DNA of 64,000 nt from Candidatus Bathyarchaeota archaeon (GTDB lineage Archaea > Thermoproteota > Bathyarchaeia > TCS64), in the NCBI GenBank assembly GCA_018396865.1, contig JAGTRB010000004.1, positions 1 to 64,000 on the forward strand, written 5' to 3'. The notes beneath the pieces were generated by a model, which saw nothing but the letters and a program-made list of their open reading frames with translations, had not been told where the DNA came from and made no database searches. Made by a program: the position numbers and the translations under genes. Positions 35,352 through 43,462 of the stretch are shown one piece after another. Position 1 is the stretch's first letter; each line of letters opens with the position of its first letter.

Positions 35352-36197
35352 TCATCTAAGCTTTCCACGTGGGGAGGTGGGGAGGATAACTCCTAGCCTT
35401 TCGTAGAAAGATCTAAACCTTATGAACTTTGTTCTTCTCGTAGAGGCCCTTATCTCGACAGTTGAACCTGTTCTAAGAGCTGTCTGGACTCTCCCATCTA
35501 CGATAAGGAGGGCGTTGACATCCGGCTTGATATGCTGGATCTCTATCCTGCTCGTTGATGGTGTTACGATGCTCCTGAATAGACTGTCTGAACAAACTGG
35601 TGTCAGTATCATGGCCTCCACACCTGGGGCTATCACTGATCCCCCCGCAGAAAAGGAGTAGGCTGTCGATCCGGTTGGAGTTGCGACCATGGCGCCATCC
35701 CCCCTCAGGTCTGTAAGCCTAACTCCATCGATGGTCAGCCCGAGCTCGATGGCCTTTGAGGGTAGGGGCTTTGAGACCAGAACCTCGTTCAGGGCATCTG
35801 GGAATACCTCCCCCGTCTCGAGGCATCTGGAGGAGATCTTAAGACACTCCTCTATAGAATAATCTTCCCTCAGAACCCTCTCTACGGCTGTCTTAGCCTC
35901 GGACGCGGAGACCTCACTGAGGAAGCCCCTCCTTCCAAGTTTGACTCCAAGTATCGGGGTTTCTTGATTTCCCATCAGCATCACCGTCCTGAGGATGGTT
36001 CCATCCCCGCCAACCACTACCAGAAGGTCGACATTCATCTCCCCAAGATCTATTCCCTTGATAGATAGATCAAGTGCTATGGCCGTATCCTTCTCTATTA
36101 CTGCCTCCATCCCCTTCCCATCGATATAGCCCATGATTTCCTTTGCGATTGATAGAGCCTCAGGATTATCGATCCTCGAGACCACTCCGATCCTCAA
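35352..36197 (-). CDS. nadK: NAD kinase
   Basis: The 281-residue protein has the NAD kinase signature VVVGGDGTILRT (GGDG at residues 63-66), NEVLVSKPLPSKA in the middle and GDGAMVATPTGSTAYSFSAGG, the NAD-binding loop. It phosphorylates NAD to NADP using ATP or polyphosphate. Start is the ATG at 36197, with a normal MRIGVVSRID opening. It sits between nob1 and pcm in a run of minus-strand housekeeping genes. Confidence 0.95.
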   Translation of the reverse strand: MRIGVVSRIDNPEALSIAKEIMGYIDGKGMEAVIEKDTAIALDLSIKGIDLGEMNVDLLVVVGGDGTILRTVMLMGNQETPILGVKLGRRGFLSEVSASEAKTAVERVLREDYSIEECLKISSRCLETGEVFPDALNEVLVSKPLPSKAIELGLTIDGVRLTDLRGDGAMVATPTGSTAYSFSAGGSVIAPGVEAMILTPVCSDSLFRSIVTPSTSRIEIQHIKPDVNALLIVDGRVQTALRTGSTVEIRASTRRTKFIRFRSFYERLGVILPTSPRGKLR

Positions 36198-36245
36198 TTC
36201 TGACCTAAGATCCTCCTCTTCCGTATTTAAAGCTGGATATTCGTG

Positions 36246-36926
36246 CTACTTCTTCGTCCACCCATACCTTCCTATGAGTGGTACGTAGGCTACCTTCATC
36301 AACGACCTCCTTGAGGTTCCCCCCTTCTCATCCTTCTCCAAGAGGATTAGATCTTGACCGAAGATGTCGCATGTATGCCCGACTGGGGCTATCAACTTCC
36401 CTGGGGAGCTCAGCTGATCTATCAGCGGTTTAGGGATATCTGGGCAGGCCGCGGTTACACATATCGCGTCGTATGGGGCCATCTCAGGATAGCCTAGAGA
36501 TCCATCACCTAAAACCACTATGACATCCTCATAACCGGTCCTCTTGAGGTTCTCTAGGGCGAAGCGGTATGTGGTGGGGTTTATCTCCACGGTCACAACG
36601 AGGCCTGCCGAGCCGACCATCTCCCTTGCCAGGGCAGCCCCGTATCCAGACCCTGCACCGATTTCAAGTACCCTATGCCCCTCACGGAGTTCAAGCGCTT
36701 CATAAAATATCGGGTACATATATGGAGCCGATATTGTCTGCCTTCCATCTCCTGGTATTGGTAGAGGCTGCTCTATGTAGGCGTAATCCATGTACTCTGG
36801 CTCTACGAAAAGCTCCCTAGGAACCTTGAGCATGGCCTCCGCCATCCTCTCGGTCTTTATGTACCCCTGAGCCCTGTATCTCTGAACCATTCTCCGCCGC
36901 TCGGAGGCGAAGTCCCGCATCACCAC
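36246..36926 (-). CDS. pcm: Protein-L-isoaspartate O-methyltransferase
   Basis: This 226-residue protein shows the PCMT features: FASERRRMVQRY near the start, VPRELFVEPEYMDYAY, the substrate-loop PGDGRQTISAPYM, motif I VLEIGAGSGYGAALA, and post motifs VVVLGDGSLG and YDAICVTAACPDIP. It methylates isoaspartyl residues so that damaged proteins can be repaired or cleared. The frame opens MVMRDF at 36926, with ATG at 36920 as alternative. It is upstream of NAD kinase on the same strand. Confidence 0.93.
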   Translation of the reverse strand: MVMRDFASERRRMVQRYRAQGYIKTERMAEAMLKVPRELFVEPEYMDYAYIEQPLPIPGDGRQTISAPYMYPIFYEALELREGHRVLEIGAGSGYGAALAREMVGSAGLVVTVEINPTTYRFALENLKRTGYEDVIVVLGDGSLGYPEMAPYDAICVTAACPDIPKPLIDQLSSPGKLIAPVGHTCDIFGQDLILLEKDEKGGTSRRSLMKVAYVPLIGRYGWTKK

Positions 36927-37041
36927 TCAAGAGATTATAAGATGTGCCATCTTTAATGGTTATCGAGATCTGATCATAAGATTATCTGTGCTAGGGGTGA
37001 GAGGCAAGGGCCTATCAAGTGTTGGGATTAAATAGATTAAA

Positions 37042-38181
37042 TCAGAGGATTATCCTCTCCCCTCTAAGGGCCTCTATCTCCTCCTCATTATAGCCCAGTA
37101 TCTCCCTTAGAACCTCCTTTGTGTGCTGGCCCAGGAGAGGTGCCGGTGATCTGATCTTTAGGTCTACTCCGTTATACTTGATAGGGTGTCCGGGTAACCT
37201 GATCATACCTGCGGTGGGGTGTTCTAGGCTCTTTAGTATTCCCCTGGCCTTCACATGAGGGTCCTCTATCGTCTGATCTATCTGTAGGATGGGGGCCACT
37301 GGGACAGCCTCAGCGACTAATGCATCCACAACCTCCTTGACGGTTCTCGAGGCCACCCACTCCCTTAGCTGTTCATCCCTCTCAAGCTTCTCAACCCCCA
37401 TCGCCCTCGTTAACCCATCTCTCATCTGCGGGTCTGCAGCTATGTAGACCCACCCGTCAGCCGCCCTGAACATCCCGAAGGTGTGGAGGCCCGCATACTT
37501 CCTTCTCGACTGCCATGGGAGCTCCCCAGTATTTGCATACTCTGTGATGGAGACCCCTGTCTGGGCTATCATGCAGTCGAGTTGAGCCACATCGATGAGC
37601 TGCCCCTCTCCAGTTCTATTCCTACGATGTAGAGCTCCGAGGATCGCTATGACGGCCCATAGGGCGGGGTCGAGGTCCCCATGCCACTCCGCTGGCTGGA
37701 TTGGAGGGCCCTGGGGATCGATGAGATCCCCTGTCAGCCTATACCATCCGCTGATGGATGAGGCCATTGGAGCGTAGCTCGGCCTAGAGGCATATGGGCC
37801 ATAGAGGCCGTAACCGCTTAAGGATGCGTAGATTATATCGGGATTCACTCTTCTGACATGCTCGTATCCCAACCCCAGCTTATCCATTACACCTCTCCTG
37901 AAGTTTTCGACGAGGATGTCGCTCCTCTCAGCGAGCTTGAGGGCTATCTCAGCCCCCCTTGAGGTCTTAAGGTCTATGGCTATCCCCTTCTTATTCCTGT
38001 TAAAGTATAGGAAGACGCAGCTGACTCCACCTACTAGAGGTGGATACATCCTGGCCACCTCGCCCCATAGAGGCTCCACCTTGATGACCTCAGCACCCAT
38101 ATCGGCAAGGATCATGGTTGCATATGGCCCGAAGTAAACATGGGTAAAGTCTAAAACCCTCACCCCATCCAGAAGCTCCAT
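37042..38181 (-). CDS. CaiB/BaiF family (class III) CoA-transferase
   Basis: The 379-residue protein begins MELLDGVRVLDFTHVYFGPYATMILADMG-type sequence with a GAEVIKVE strand, then NRNKKGIAIDLKTSRG and ILVENFRRGVMDKLGLGYE, all standard for class III CoA-transferases. The catalytic aspartate is expected in HGDLDPALWA. It moves CoA between carboxylic acids; the partner acids (oxalate/formate, carnitine, aryl acids) cannot be told. It is a single gene flanked by gaps. An acyl-CoA network with the Acd subunit at 3.2-3.9 kb is conceivable. Confidence 0.9.
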   Translation of the reverse strand: MELLDGVRVLDFTHVYFGPYATMILADMGAEVIKVEPLWGEVARMYPPLVGGVSCVFLYFNRNKKGIAIDLKTSRGAEIALKLAERSDILVENFRRGVMDKLGLGYEHVRRVNPDIIYASLSGYGLYGPYASRPSYAPMASSISGWYRLTGDLIDPQGPPIQPAEWHGDLDPALWAVIAILGALHRRNRTGEGQLIDVAQLDCMIAQTGVSITEYANTGELPWQSRRKYAGLHTFGMFRAADGWVYIAADPQMRDGLTRAMGVEKLERDEQLREWVASRTVKEVVDALVAEAVPVAPILQIDQTIEDPHVKARGILKSLEHPTAGMIRLPGHPIKYNGVDLKIRSPAPLLGQHTKEVLREILGYNEEEIEALRGERIIL

Positions 38182-38399
38182 ACCCCGTCCCCCTCTGAGA
38201 GCATAGAACCAAAATTAAACTTTACGGAAGGTCTGCTCTGGAAGAGTTAATCTAATATGGATTATCTTAAATTGTTATATGAGAAACTCTTCTCGTCATA
38301 ACGAATTTGCTAAGGGAGTTGAAATAGAGGTTTAAAGATTGGCCTCCCCACGTTATAACCCTTTATGCAAACTTTCTGAAAACATCAGTCCGTTCTTAT
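38182..38399. other. Intergenic region beside recombinase remnant
   Basis: No gene is recognised. It lies directly after the 3' end of the decayed recombinase and is a place where an attachment-site trace might remain; I see no clear repeat. Confidence 0.35.
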
Positions 38400-38697
38400 C
38401 TATATAAACTCTAAACCCATTTTAAATAGCTCCTCTCCTGGCTTCTCAGTGATCTTCACCACGAATTCATCATTATATTCTCCAAATGTTGTTCTTTCTA
38501 TTGTTATATAGAACTCTGTTCTTTTCAGGTTTTTATATCCGAAGAACTGCTTGACCTTGTAGGGATCTTTCAGGTGGTATATCAATGTTGCCTTCCAGGT
38601 CCCTTAATATGTGGAAGGTTGTCCTTTTTAGCCGAGTTCCCTAGCCAATTCAACAACTTTTTTCAAAAAGCGCGCATAGAGGGTTGCGGGATCCTTC
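38400..38697 (-). pseudogene. Remnant of an archaeal tyrosine recombinase (integrase) C-terminus
   Basis: The last 65 or so codons read WKATLIYHLKDPYKVKQFF followed by GYKNLKRTEFYITIE and EFVVKITEKPGEELFKMGLEF. This matches the usual archaeal integrase ending (HWKATMEYH.T.D...VKQ.LGHK...T..Y, then D-E-F..KVA...EE...L...GFEY). The histidine of the LGH motif is replaced by tyrosine (FGYKN) while the nucleophile tyrosine (FYITIE) remains. Upstream, the frame is broken: ELARELG runs into a stop, and the matching continuation AKKDNLPHIKGP lies one frame over, then shifts again to WKAT. The first catalytic Arg region is missing. The fragment abuts the stop of the PUA gene. Confidence 0.75.
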
Positions 38698-39207
38698 CTA
38701 GGAGTGAAGGGTTTTCCAGATCTTGTCCCCAACGTAGTGAATATTCTCCACGGCCCTTCCCCTCCCTCCTTTCTTTATCTCACCGGAGGATAAAAGGGCT
38801 CTTCCGATCGAGAGGGCCTTCCTATGTCTGATATCTCTAACAGCTATGAGGCTTCCAGCCCCAAAGTCCGTCTCCACATCTACTATGCCCGGGATCATCA
38901 CATCTGCTCCTTTGCATATGTGCGGAACCGCTCCCATATCTATGTATATCGACGGAAGCCTATCTATAGCTGGGGAGGTCAGGAGGGGGATCAGGTTACC
39001 ACCTTTCCTTGCCATCATGGGTGAGCCGTCTATCAAGTAGATCCAGATCTCGTCATCCAGCTTCGCCTCCTCGACGAGGCCTGTCTCGATCTCCCCAAAC
39101 AGGTTCGAGGCCTCTTTAAGGAGTTCTCTGGCCTCTTTTCTTCTCATAGTTCTCCTTGCCCTGTATATTCTCTCCACAACCCCTCCCTTGATTAATTTAT
39201 AATCCAA
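38698..39207 (-). CDS. PUA-domain RNA-binding protein (MCT-1/Tma20-like)
   Basis: This 169-residue protein has an N-terminal alpha/beta domain and a PUA domain from about residue 85 to 160 (IYIDMGAVPHICKGADVMIPGIVDVETDF, then GSLIAVRD and ALSIGRAL). That arrangement matches archaeal COG2016 proteins related to MCT-1/Tma20, which in eukaryotes act in ribosome recycling and re-initiation. It is divergent from sepF (39283), with a compact AT-rich promoter region between. The ATG at 39207 begins MDYKLIKGG. Its 3' end touches the integrase remnant. Confidence 0.85.
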   Translation of the reverse strand: MDYKLIKGGVVERIYRARRTMRRKEARELLKEASNLFGEIETGLVEEAKLDDEIWIYLIDGSPMMARKGGNLIPLLTSPAIDRLPSIYIDMGAVPHICKGADVMIPGIVDVETDFGAGSLIAVRDIRHRKALSIGRALLSSGEIKKGGRGRAVENIHYVGDKIWKTLHS

Positions 39208-39282
39208 AAAACAAATAAGTATTTTTCAAATAGCTATATATAACAGCCATGGCGGATGGTTTTAGATGGGGGCTAGAAGAGC

Positions 39283-39582
39283 TTGGAGAGGGGTTTAGGC
39301 CTCGGGACTACTGAGGGAACAATGGAAGTTTGTAGAGAGATCTTTGTGAAAGCCATCCCATTAAGGTCTTATGAAGATGTGGATGTGATTAAGTCAGAGG
39401 TGAGATCTGGCAATATTGTTATCTCGAATGTGACTCCTCTAGCCAAACAAAGCATGGAAGATGTTAAACGCGCTGTCAACGAGCTGAACGATTATGCCTC
39501 CTTTATAGGTGGGGATATAGCCCGTCTAGGGGAAGAGAGGATAATCCTGACGCCAAGAAATGTTAAGATCTGGAGAGGTTGA
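39283..39582 (+). CDS. sepF: Archaeal SepF, FtsZ membrane anchor
   Basis: The core reads CREIFVKAIPLRSYEDVDVIKSEV, then GNIVISNVTPLAKQ and VKRAVNELNDYASFIGGDIARLGEERIILTP, which is SepF. In archaea SepF binds FtsZ to the membrane at mid-cell. The frame opens with a TTG at 39283; an ATG at 39322 would start at the core. Neither version has a clear amphipathic membrane-targeting helix. Upstream short ATG frames (39249, 39266) in other phases encode Trp/Arg-rich leaders and end before the core. Its presence implies FtsZ-based division, which argues against a Sulfolobus-like crenarchaeon. Confidence 0.9.
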   Translation: MERGLGLGTTEGTMEVCREIFVKAIPLRSYEDVDVIKSEVRSGNIVISNVTPLAKQSMEDVKRAVNELNDYASFIGGDIARLGEERIILTPRNVKIWRG

Positions 39583-39597
39583 ATATGACGCCACCTC

Positions 39598-41514
39598 TCA
39601 GGCCAGCCTGAGGGTCTCGAGTAAGTAGGGGGAGTAGGCCTGTACCCCTGAGAAGCGGGAAAGCGTTTTAGCCATGTTCTCACACTTCGCCTCTTCTCCA
39701 TGAATGAGGAGAACTCTCTTCGGTGTGGGCCTTATCCTCCTCACGTAGTTGAGGAGTTGCCTTCTGTCCGAGTGGCCTGAGAAACCCTCAACCGTGTTTA
39801 TACTCATCCTTACATTGATAACCTCTATCTTCCCTTCGCTGTTGAAGAACTGGAAGGATCTGAGACCCGACTGGAGCCTCTGCCCGAGGGTTCCTGAGAC
39901 CTGATAGCTCACGAATATTAGGCCGTTCTCCTCGGATGAGGCTAGCCTCTTAAAGTATTCTATTACTGGTCCACCCTCCATCATTCCAGCGGTTGCGATA
40001 ATTATGCATGGCCCCCCCTCAACTATCTCATCTCTGCTATCCGCCTGTTTCACGATGGTGAAGTAGTCTGATTCGAAGGGGTTTTTGTCCTCCTCTATTA
40101 TTTGATCTCTAATCTCGCTGGAGAGATAACCTGGATAGGCAGTGTGTATAGCTGTTGCCTCAGAGATCATCCCTTCGATATATACTGGCACTTCGAGTAG
40201 CTTACCCACATCCATATATTTGTTTATCACCATCATTATCTCTTGGGCCCTTCCCACAGCGGGCACTGGGATAAGCACCTTCCCCTTCTCCAAGATGCTG
40301 TTGGCTATCTTTATGAACTCCTCCTCTGTCTCCTCCCTTGACTTGACCGAGTCTCCAGCGCCTCCATATGTGCTCTCCATCAATAGGGTCTCAACGCGTG
40401 GGAACTGGATGGAGGCTGGGGGAAGGAGCTGGGTAGGCCCGAACTTGAAGTCACTTGTGTAGACGATGTTGTGGAGACCCTTTCCCACATGTATATGTAC
40501 GATTGATGAACCGAGGATATGCCCTGCGTTGTGAAGCGTAAGCCTGATGTCAGGGGAGACATCGGTGACCTCATTGTAACCTAATGGTATTATGTGGGTA
40601 ATGACCTCCCTCACATCCTCCACACTGAAGGGCGCGGGCCTCCCCTCCTTGGACATGACTTCGAGATAGTCTCCGAGGAGCAGCATCATCAGGCTCTCAG
40701 TTGGCTGAGAGCAGTATACGGGTCCATCATAACCATACTTGAAAAGGTATGGGAGGAATCCGCAGTGGTCGAGGTGTGCATGGGTTATGACCACCCCATC
40801 CAGTCTTTCAAGGTCGAACTCCTCTACATCCAGTCTGGGATAGGCATCTATAGGGTTGCTTGTGCCGGGGTTGATCCCACAGTCGAGGAGGAGGCAGCTC
40901 TCCCGGGTTCTAATTAGGAAGGCTGATCGGCCGACCTGCCTTGCTCCGCCTAGGGCCGTGATTCTTACATCACCGGTTCCCTGTCTTGGAGGCCTGAAGA
41001 TCACCTCCCCCGTCTCCCTTAGGAATCGCTCCCTCTCCTTACCCCTTGAGTATAGGTAGCTCCTCACCTGTTTTAGGGTCATCGAGGGGATTGGAGGGGC
41101 CCTAACCAGTAAGGGGATCCAACCCGTCCTCCTGGCTATATCTATGAGGTTGACGCTCCCACTTCCATAGGCCAACTCAGGCCTTGCAGCCTCGATGACA
41201 ACCTCTCCTAAAGCCGGGTCAAGGTATATCCTGACGAGGCCAGCCTCTTCGGGCAAGGCCTCTCTTACGACCTTCTCAACATCCCCTTCAGCTATCCTCA
41301 CCGAGGGGTCTGACCGGACTACGATCCTCTTCTTTATAGAGGTGGCTATCTCGGATATGACCTGGCTTCTCTCCAGCAGTACATCAGGCCTCTTCGCATA
41401 TATGGCGAGGCGGGGCCCCTCAAACTCTATCCTAGTCAGACCTGCCTCTGGGGGTATGTTCTGAAGTATCGAACTCCTTATCTCCACATACGATAGGCTT
41501 TGTTGCCTCTGCAT
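39598..41514 (-). CDS. fttA: aCPSF1/FttA, KH-domain beta-CASP ribonuclease
   Basis: At 638 residues it has the archaeal CPSF1 layout: two KH-like domains (residues about 1-145), a metallo-beta-lactamase domain with VITHAHLDHCGFLP, a beta-CASP domain, and late histidines in GFSGHSDRRQLL and LIHGEEAKCENM. The protein, called FttA, cleaves nascent RNA and terminates transcription in archaea. It lies directly downstream of the proteasome beta gene (6 bases apart), a neighbourhood conserved in many archaea. The convergent sepF gene ends 15 bases from its stop. Confidence 0.95.
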   Translation of the reverse strand: MQRQQSLSYVEIRSSILQNIPPEAGLTRIEFEGPRLAIYAKRPDVLLERSQVISEIATSIKKRIVVRSDPSVRIAEGDVEKVVREALPEEAGLVRIYLDPALGEVVIEAARPELAYGSGSVNLIDIARRTGWIPLLVRAPPIPSMTLKQVRSYLYSRGKERERFLRETGEVIFRPPRQGTGDVRITALGGARQVGRSAFLIRTRESCLLLDCGINPGTSNPIDAYPRLDVEEFDLERLDGVVITHAHLDHCGFLPYLFKYGYDGPVYCSQPTESLMMLLLGDYLEVMSKEGRPAPFSVEDVREVITHIIPLGYNEVTDVSPDIRLTLHNAGHILGSSIVHIHVGKGLHNIVYTSDFKFGPTQLLPPASIQFPRVETLLMESTYGGAGDSVKSREETEEEFIKIANSILEKGKVLIPVPAVGRAQEIMMVINKYMDVGKLLEVPVYIEGMISEATAIHTAYPGYLSSEIRDQIIEEDKNPFESDYFTIVKQADSRDEIVEGGPCIIIATAGMMEGGPVIEYFKRLASSEENGLIFVSYQVSGTLGQRLQSGLRSFQFFNSEGKIEVINVRMSINTVEGFSGHSDRRQLLNYVRRIRPTPKRVLLIHGEEAKCENMAKTLSRFSGVQAYSPYLLETLRLA

Positions 41515-41520
41515 TGGAAT

Positions 41521-42165
41521 CTAACTCTTTAAATTCAGTAAAGCCTGTTTCTCCTCTAGGCTTAGCTCCCTGAACCCCTCCTTTGTTATAACTGCGACAT
41601 CGAAGCCGTCCCCACTGGCCACATCCCTCTTCATGGCTGAATCCACAGCCTTCACAACGATGGGGAGGATCTCGCTCACCAGCCCATCCTCCCTGTATCT
41701 GTCCTCCAACACGCCATAGGCGATGGGTGAGCCCGACCCTGTGGAGACCATCCTCTCCTCAGTTAGGCTTCCGAGCGGGTCCAAGGAGAATATGTGGGGC
41801 CCAGTCTCATCATACCCCCCTACAAGGGCTTGAAGGGGTAGGGGCAGCCCCACCTCTCGATTTGCGAAGAGGAGATTGGATAAGAGCCTAGCAGCTGAGA
41901 CGACGGGCATTGGCCGACCATTATTCAGCTCGAAGAGCCTTGCGTTGGCCCTGAGGATATCTACGACCCTCTGAGCTACTGCTACTCCTCCAGCCACCGT
42001 CATAGCGAGGCGGTCAGTTATCTTGTAGACCTTCTTAGCCTGCTTACTAGCAACATAGGTTCCCATGGTCGCCCTCTTGTCAGTGGCCATTATGACCCCA
42101 TCTCTGCAGACCACTCCTACAGTAGTTGTTCCGGTGATCTCTCCTGGTATTCTTCTCATAGACAA
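41521..42165 (-). CDS. psmB: Proteasome subunit beta
   Basis: The 214-residue protein has a short propeptide MSMRRIPGEITG, and cleavage between Gly12 and Thr13 would expose TTTVGVV with the catalytic threonine. The active-site lysine is in MATDKRATMG, and the closing SGDGFDVAVIT carries the conserved Ser-Gly-Asp region. It forms the catalytic inner rings of the 20S proteasome. The alpha subunit is not in this window. It is co-transcribed with fttA. It could team with the CDC48 ATPase encoded 1.3 kb away, a suggestion from position and known biology. Confidence 0.95.
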   Translation of the reverse strand: MSMRRIPGEITGTTTVGVVCRDGVIMATDKRATMGTYVASKQAKKVYKITDRLAMTVAGGVAVAQRVVDILRANARLFELNNGRPMPVVSAARLLSNLLFANREVGLPLPLQALVGGYDETGPHIFSLDPLGSLTEERMVSTGSGSPIAYGVLEDRYREDGLVSEILPIVVKAVDSAMKRDVASGDGFDVAVITKEGFRELSLEEKQALLNLKS

Positions 42166-42318
42166 CTCCCTTAACTGGCATTTTATGAGCTCTCAGAACC
42201 CAGCTCATATGAATAAAAGCTATGATTTAAAAATCTTTCTAGCCTGAGATGGAGTAACACTGAGGAGATAGAAGAAGTCTTAATTGCCTCTACCCTCCAT
42301 TAATAATCCGATGCCGCT

Positions 42319-43368
42319 GTGAAGGAAGTCCATAGGATAGACCTGCCCCGAATAGTTATGATAGGACAGGGGGTTATAGGCGAGCTTGGGGATATCTGTG
42401 AGGAGATCGGTGTAGAGAGGGCCCTCATAGTCACCGGTAAGAGGACCCTGCAAGTCGCTGGAGAGAGAGCCCAAAGGTTGGTTCAACAGCAGGGGATCGA
42501 GGCTGGCGCAATCCTGATAGAGAACGCCGATATGGCCTCAGTCGAGGCCGTGAAGAGAGCCGCCGAGGGGTTGAGGGCAGAAGCCATCATAGGAGTAGGT
42601 GGAGGGAGAACAATTGATGTAGCTAAACTAGCCTCAGCTCAAAGCGAAGCCCATTTCATAAGCGTTCCAACAACAGCCTCCCACGACGGGATAGCAAGCG
42701 GATTCGCCTCCATAAGGAGCCTTGGGAAGCCATACTCCGTGAGGGCAAAGGTACCGACGGCTGTGATAGCGGATTCACAAATCGTTGCGGCGTCTCCCTA
42801 TAGGTATATAGCGAGCGGATGCGGCGACGTTGTAGCGAAGGCTGTCTCAGTATTGGATTGGAGGATAGCCCACGAGGATGTGGGGGAGTACTATGGGGAC
42901 TATGCAGCGAGCCTAGCCCAGATGAGCTCTGAGATGGTTATGGAGAGGGCTGGGTTGATTCGGGAGCGTTCAGGTGAGGGCTTAAGGGTTCTACTGGAAT
43001 CCCTCGTGAGCTGCGGGGTAGCCATGAGCATAGCTGGAAGCAGTAGGCCCTGCAGCGGCTCGGAGCACCTGTTCAGCCACGCCCTTGAGATGATAGCCCC
43101 CAACAAGATCCTTCACGGGGAGGGGTGCGGATTGGGCACGATAATGATGGCCAAGCTCCACGGAATAGACTGGGTCTCGATAGCTGAGGTGTTGAGGATT
43201 GTGGGGGCGCCCACGACCGCGGAGGAGGTGGGGCTATCGGAGGATGTTATAGTCGAGGCTCTGGTCAGGGCCAGAGAGGTTAGGCCTGAGCGCTACACCA
43301 TTCTTAACAGGGTCTCCTTAGACAGGGATAGAGCTAGGAGCCTAGCCATGGAGTGTGGAGTTATATGA
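42319..43368 (+). CDS. egsA: sn-Glycerol-1-phosphate dehydrogenase
   Basis: At 349 residues it matches archaeal G1P dehydrogenase. It begins HRIDLPRIVMIGQGVIGELG, has AIIGVGGGRTIDVAKL (NAD-binding GGGxxxD), VPTTASHDGIASGFAS, and zinc ligands in GSEHLFSHAL and LHGEGCGLGT. It makes sn-glycerol-1-phosphate, the backbone of archaeal lipids, from dihydroxyacetone phosphate. The start is GTG at 42319. It is divergent from the proteasome operon and alone on its transcript. This gene is itself strong evidence for an archaeal host. Confidence 0.96.
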   Translation: MKEVHRIDLPRIVMIGQGVIGELGDICEEIGVERALIVTGKRTLQVAGERAQRLVQQQGIEAGAILIENADMASVEAVKRAAEGLRAEAIIGVGGGRTIDVAKLASAQSEAHFISVPTTASHDGIASGFASIRSLGKPYSVRAKVPTAVIADSQIVAASPYRYIASGCGDVVAKAVSVLDWRIAHEDVGEYYGDYAASLAQMSSEMVMERAGLIRERSGEGLRVLLESLVSCGVAMSIAGSSRPCSGSEHLFSHALEMIAPNKILHGEGCGLGTIMMAKLHGIDWVSIAEVLRIVGAPTTAEEVGLSEDVIVEALVRAREVRPERYTILNRVSLDRDRARSLAMECGVI

Positions 43369-43421
43369 CCCTTGGGGGTTTCTCCCTAGTGTCTCCTCGG
43401 GTCTCCTTTTAGAGATAAAAT

Positions 43422-43430
43422 CTTTATAAG
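43422..43430 (+). promoter_or_regulatory. TATA box upstream of CDC48 gene
   Basis: CTTTATAAG is centred 37 bases before the TTG start. The predicted 11-base leader contains GGGAGGG (43451-43457), so this gene is expected to have a leader with a ribosome site. Confidence 0.55.
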
Positions 43431-43462
43431 ATTCGACCTTTCCGAAGATTGGGAGGGTTCAT

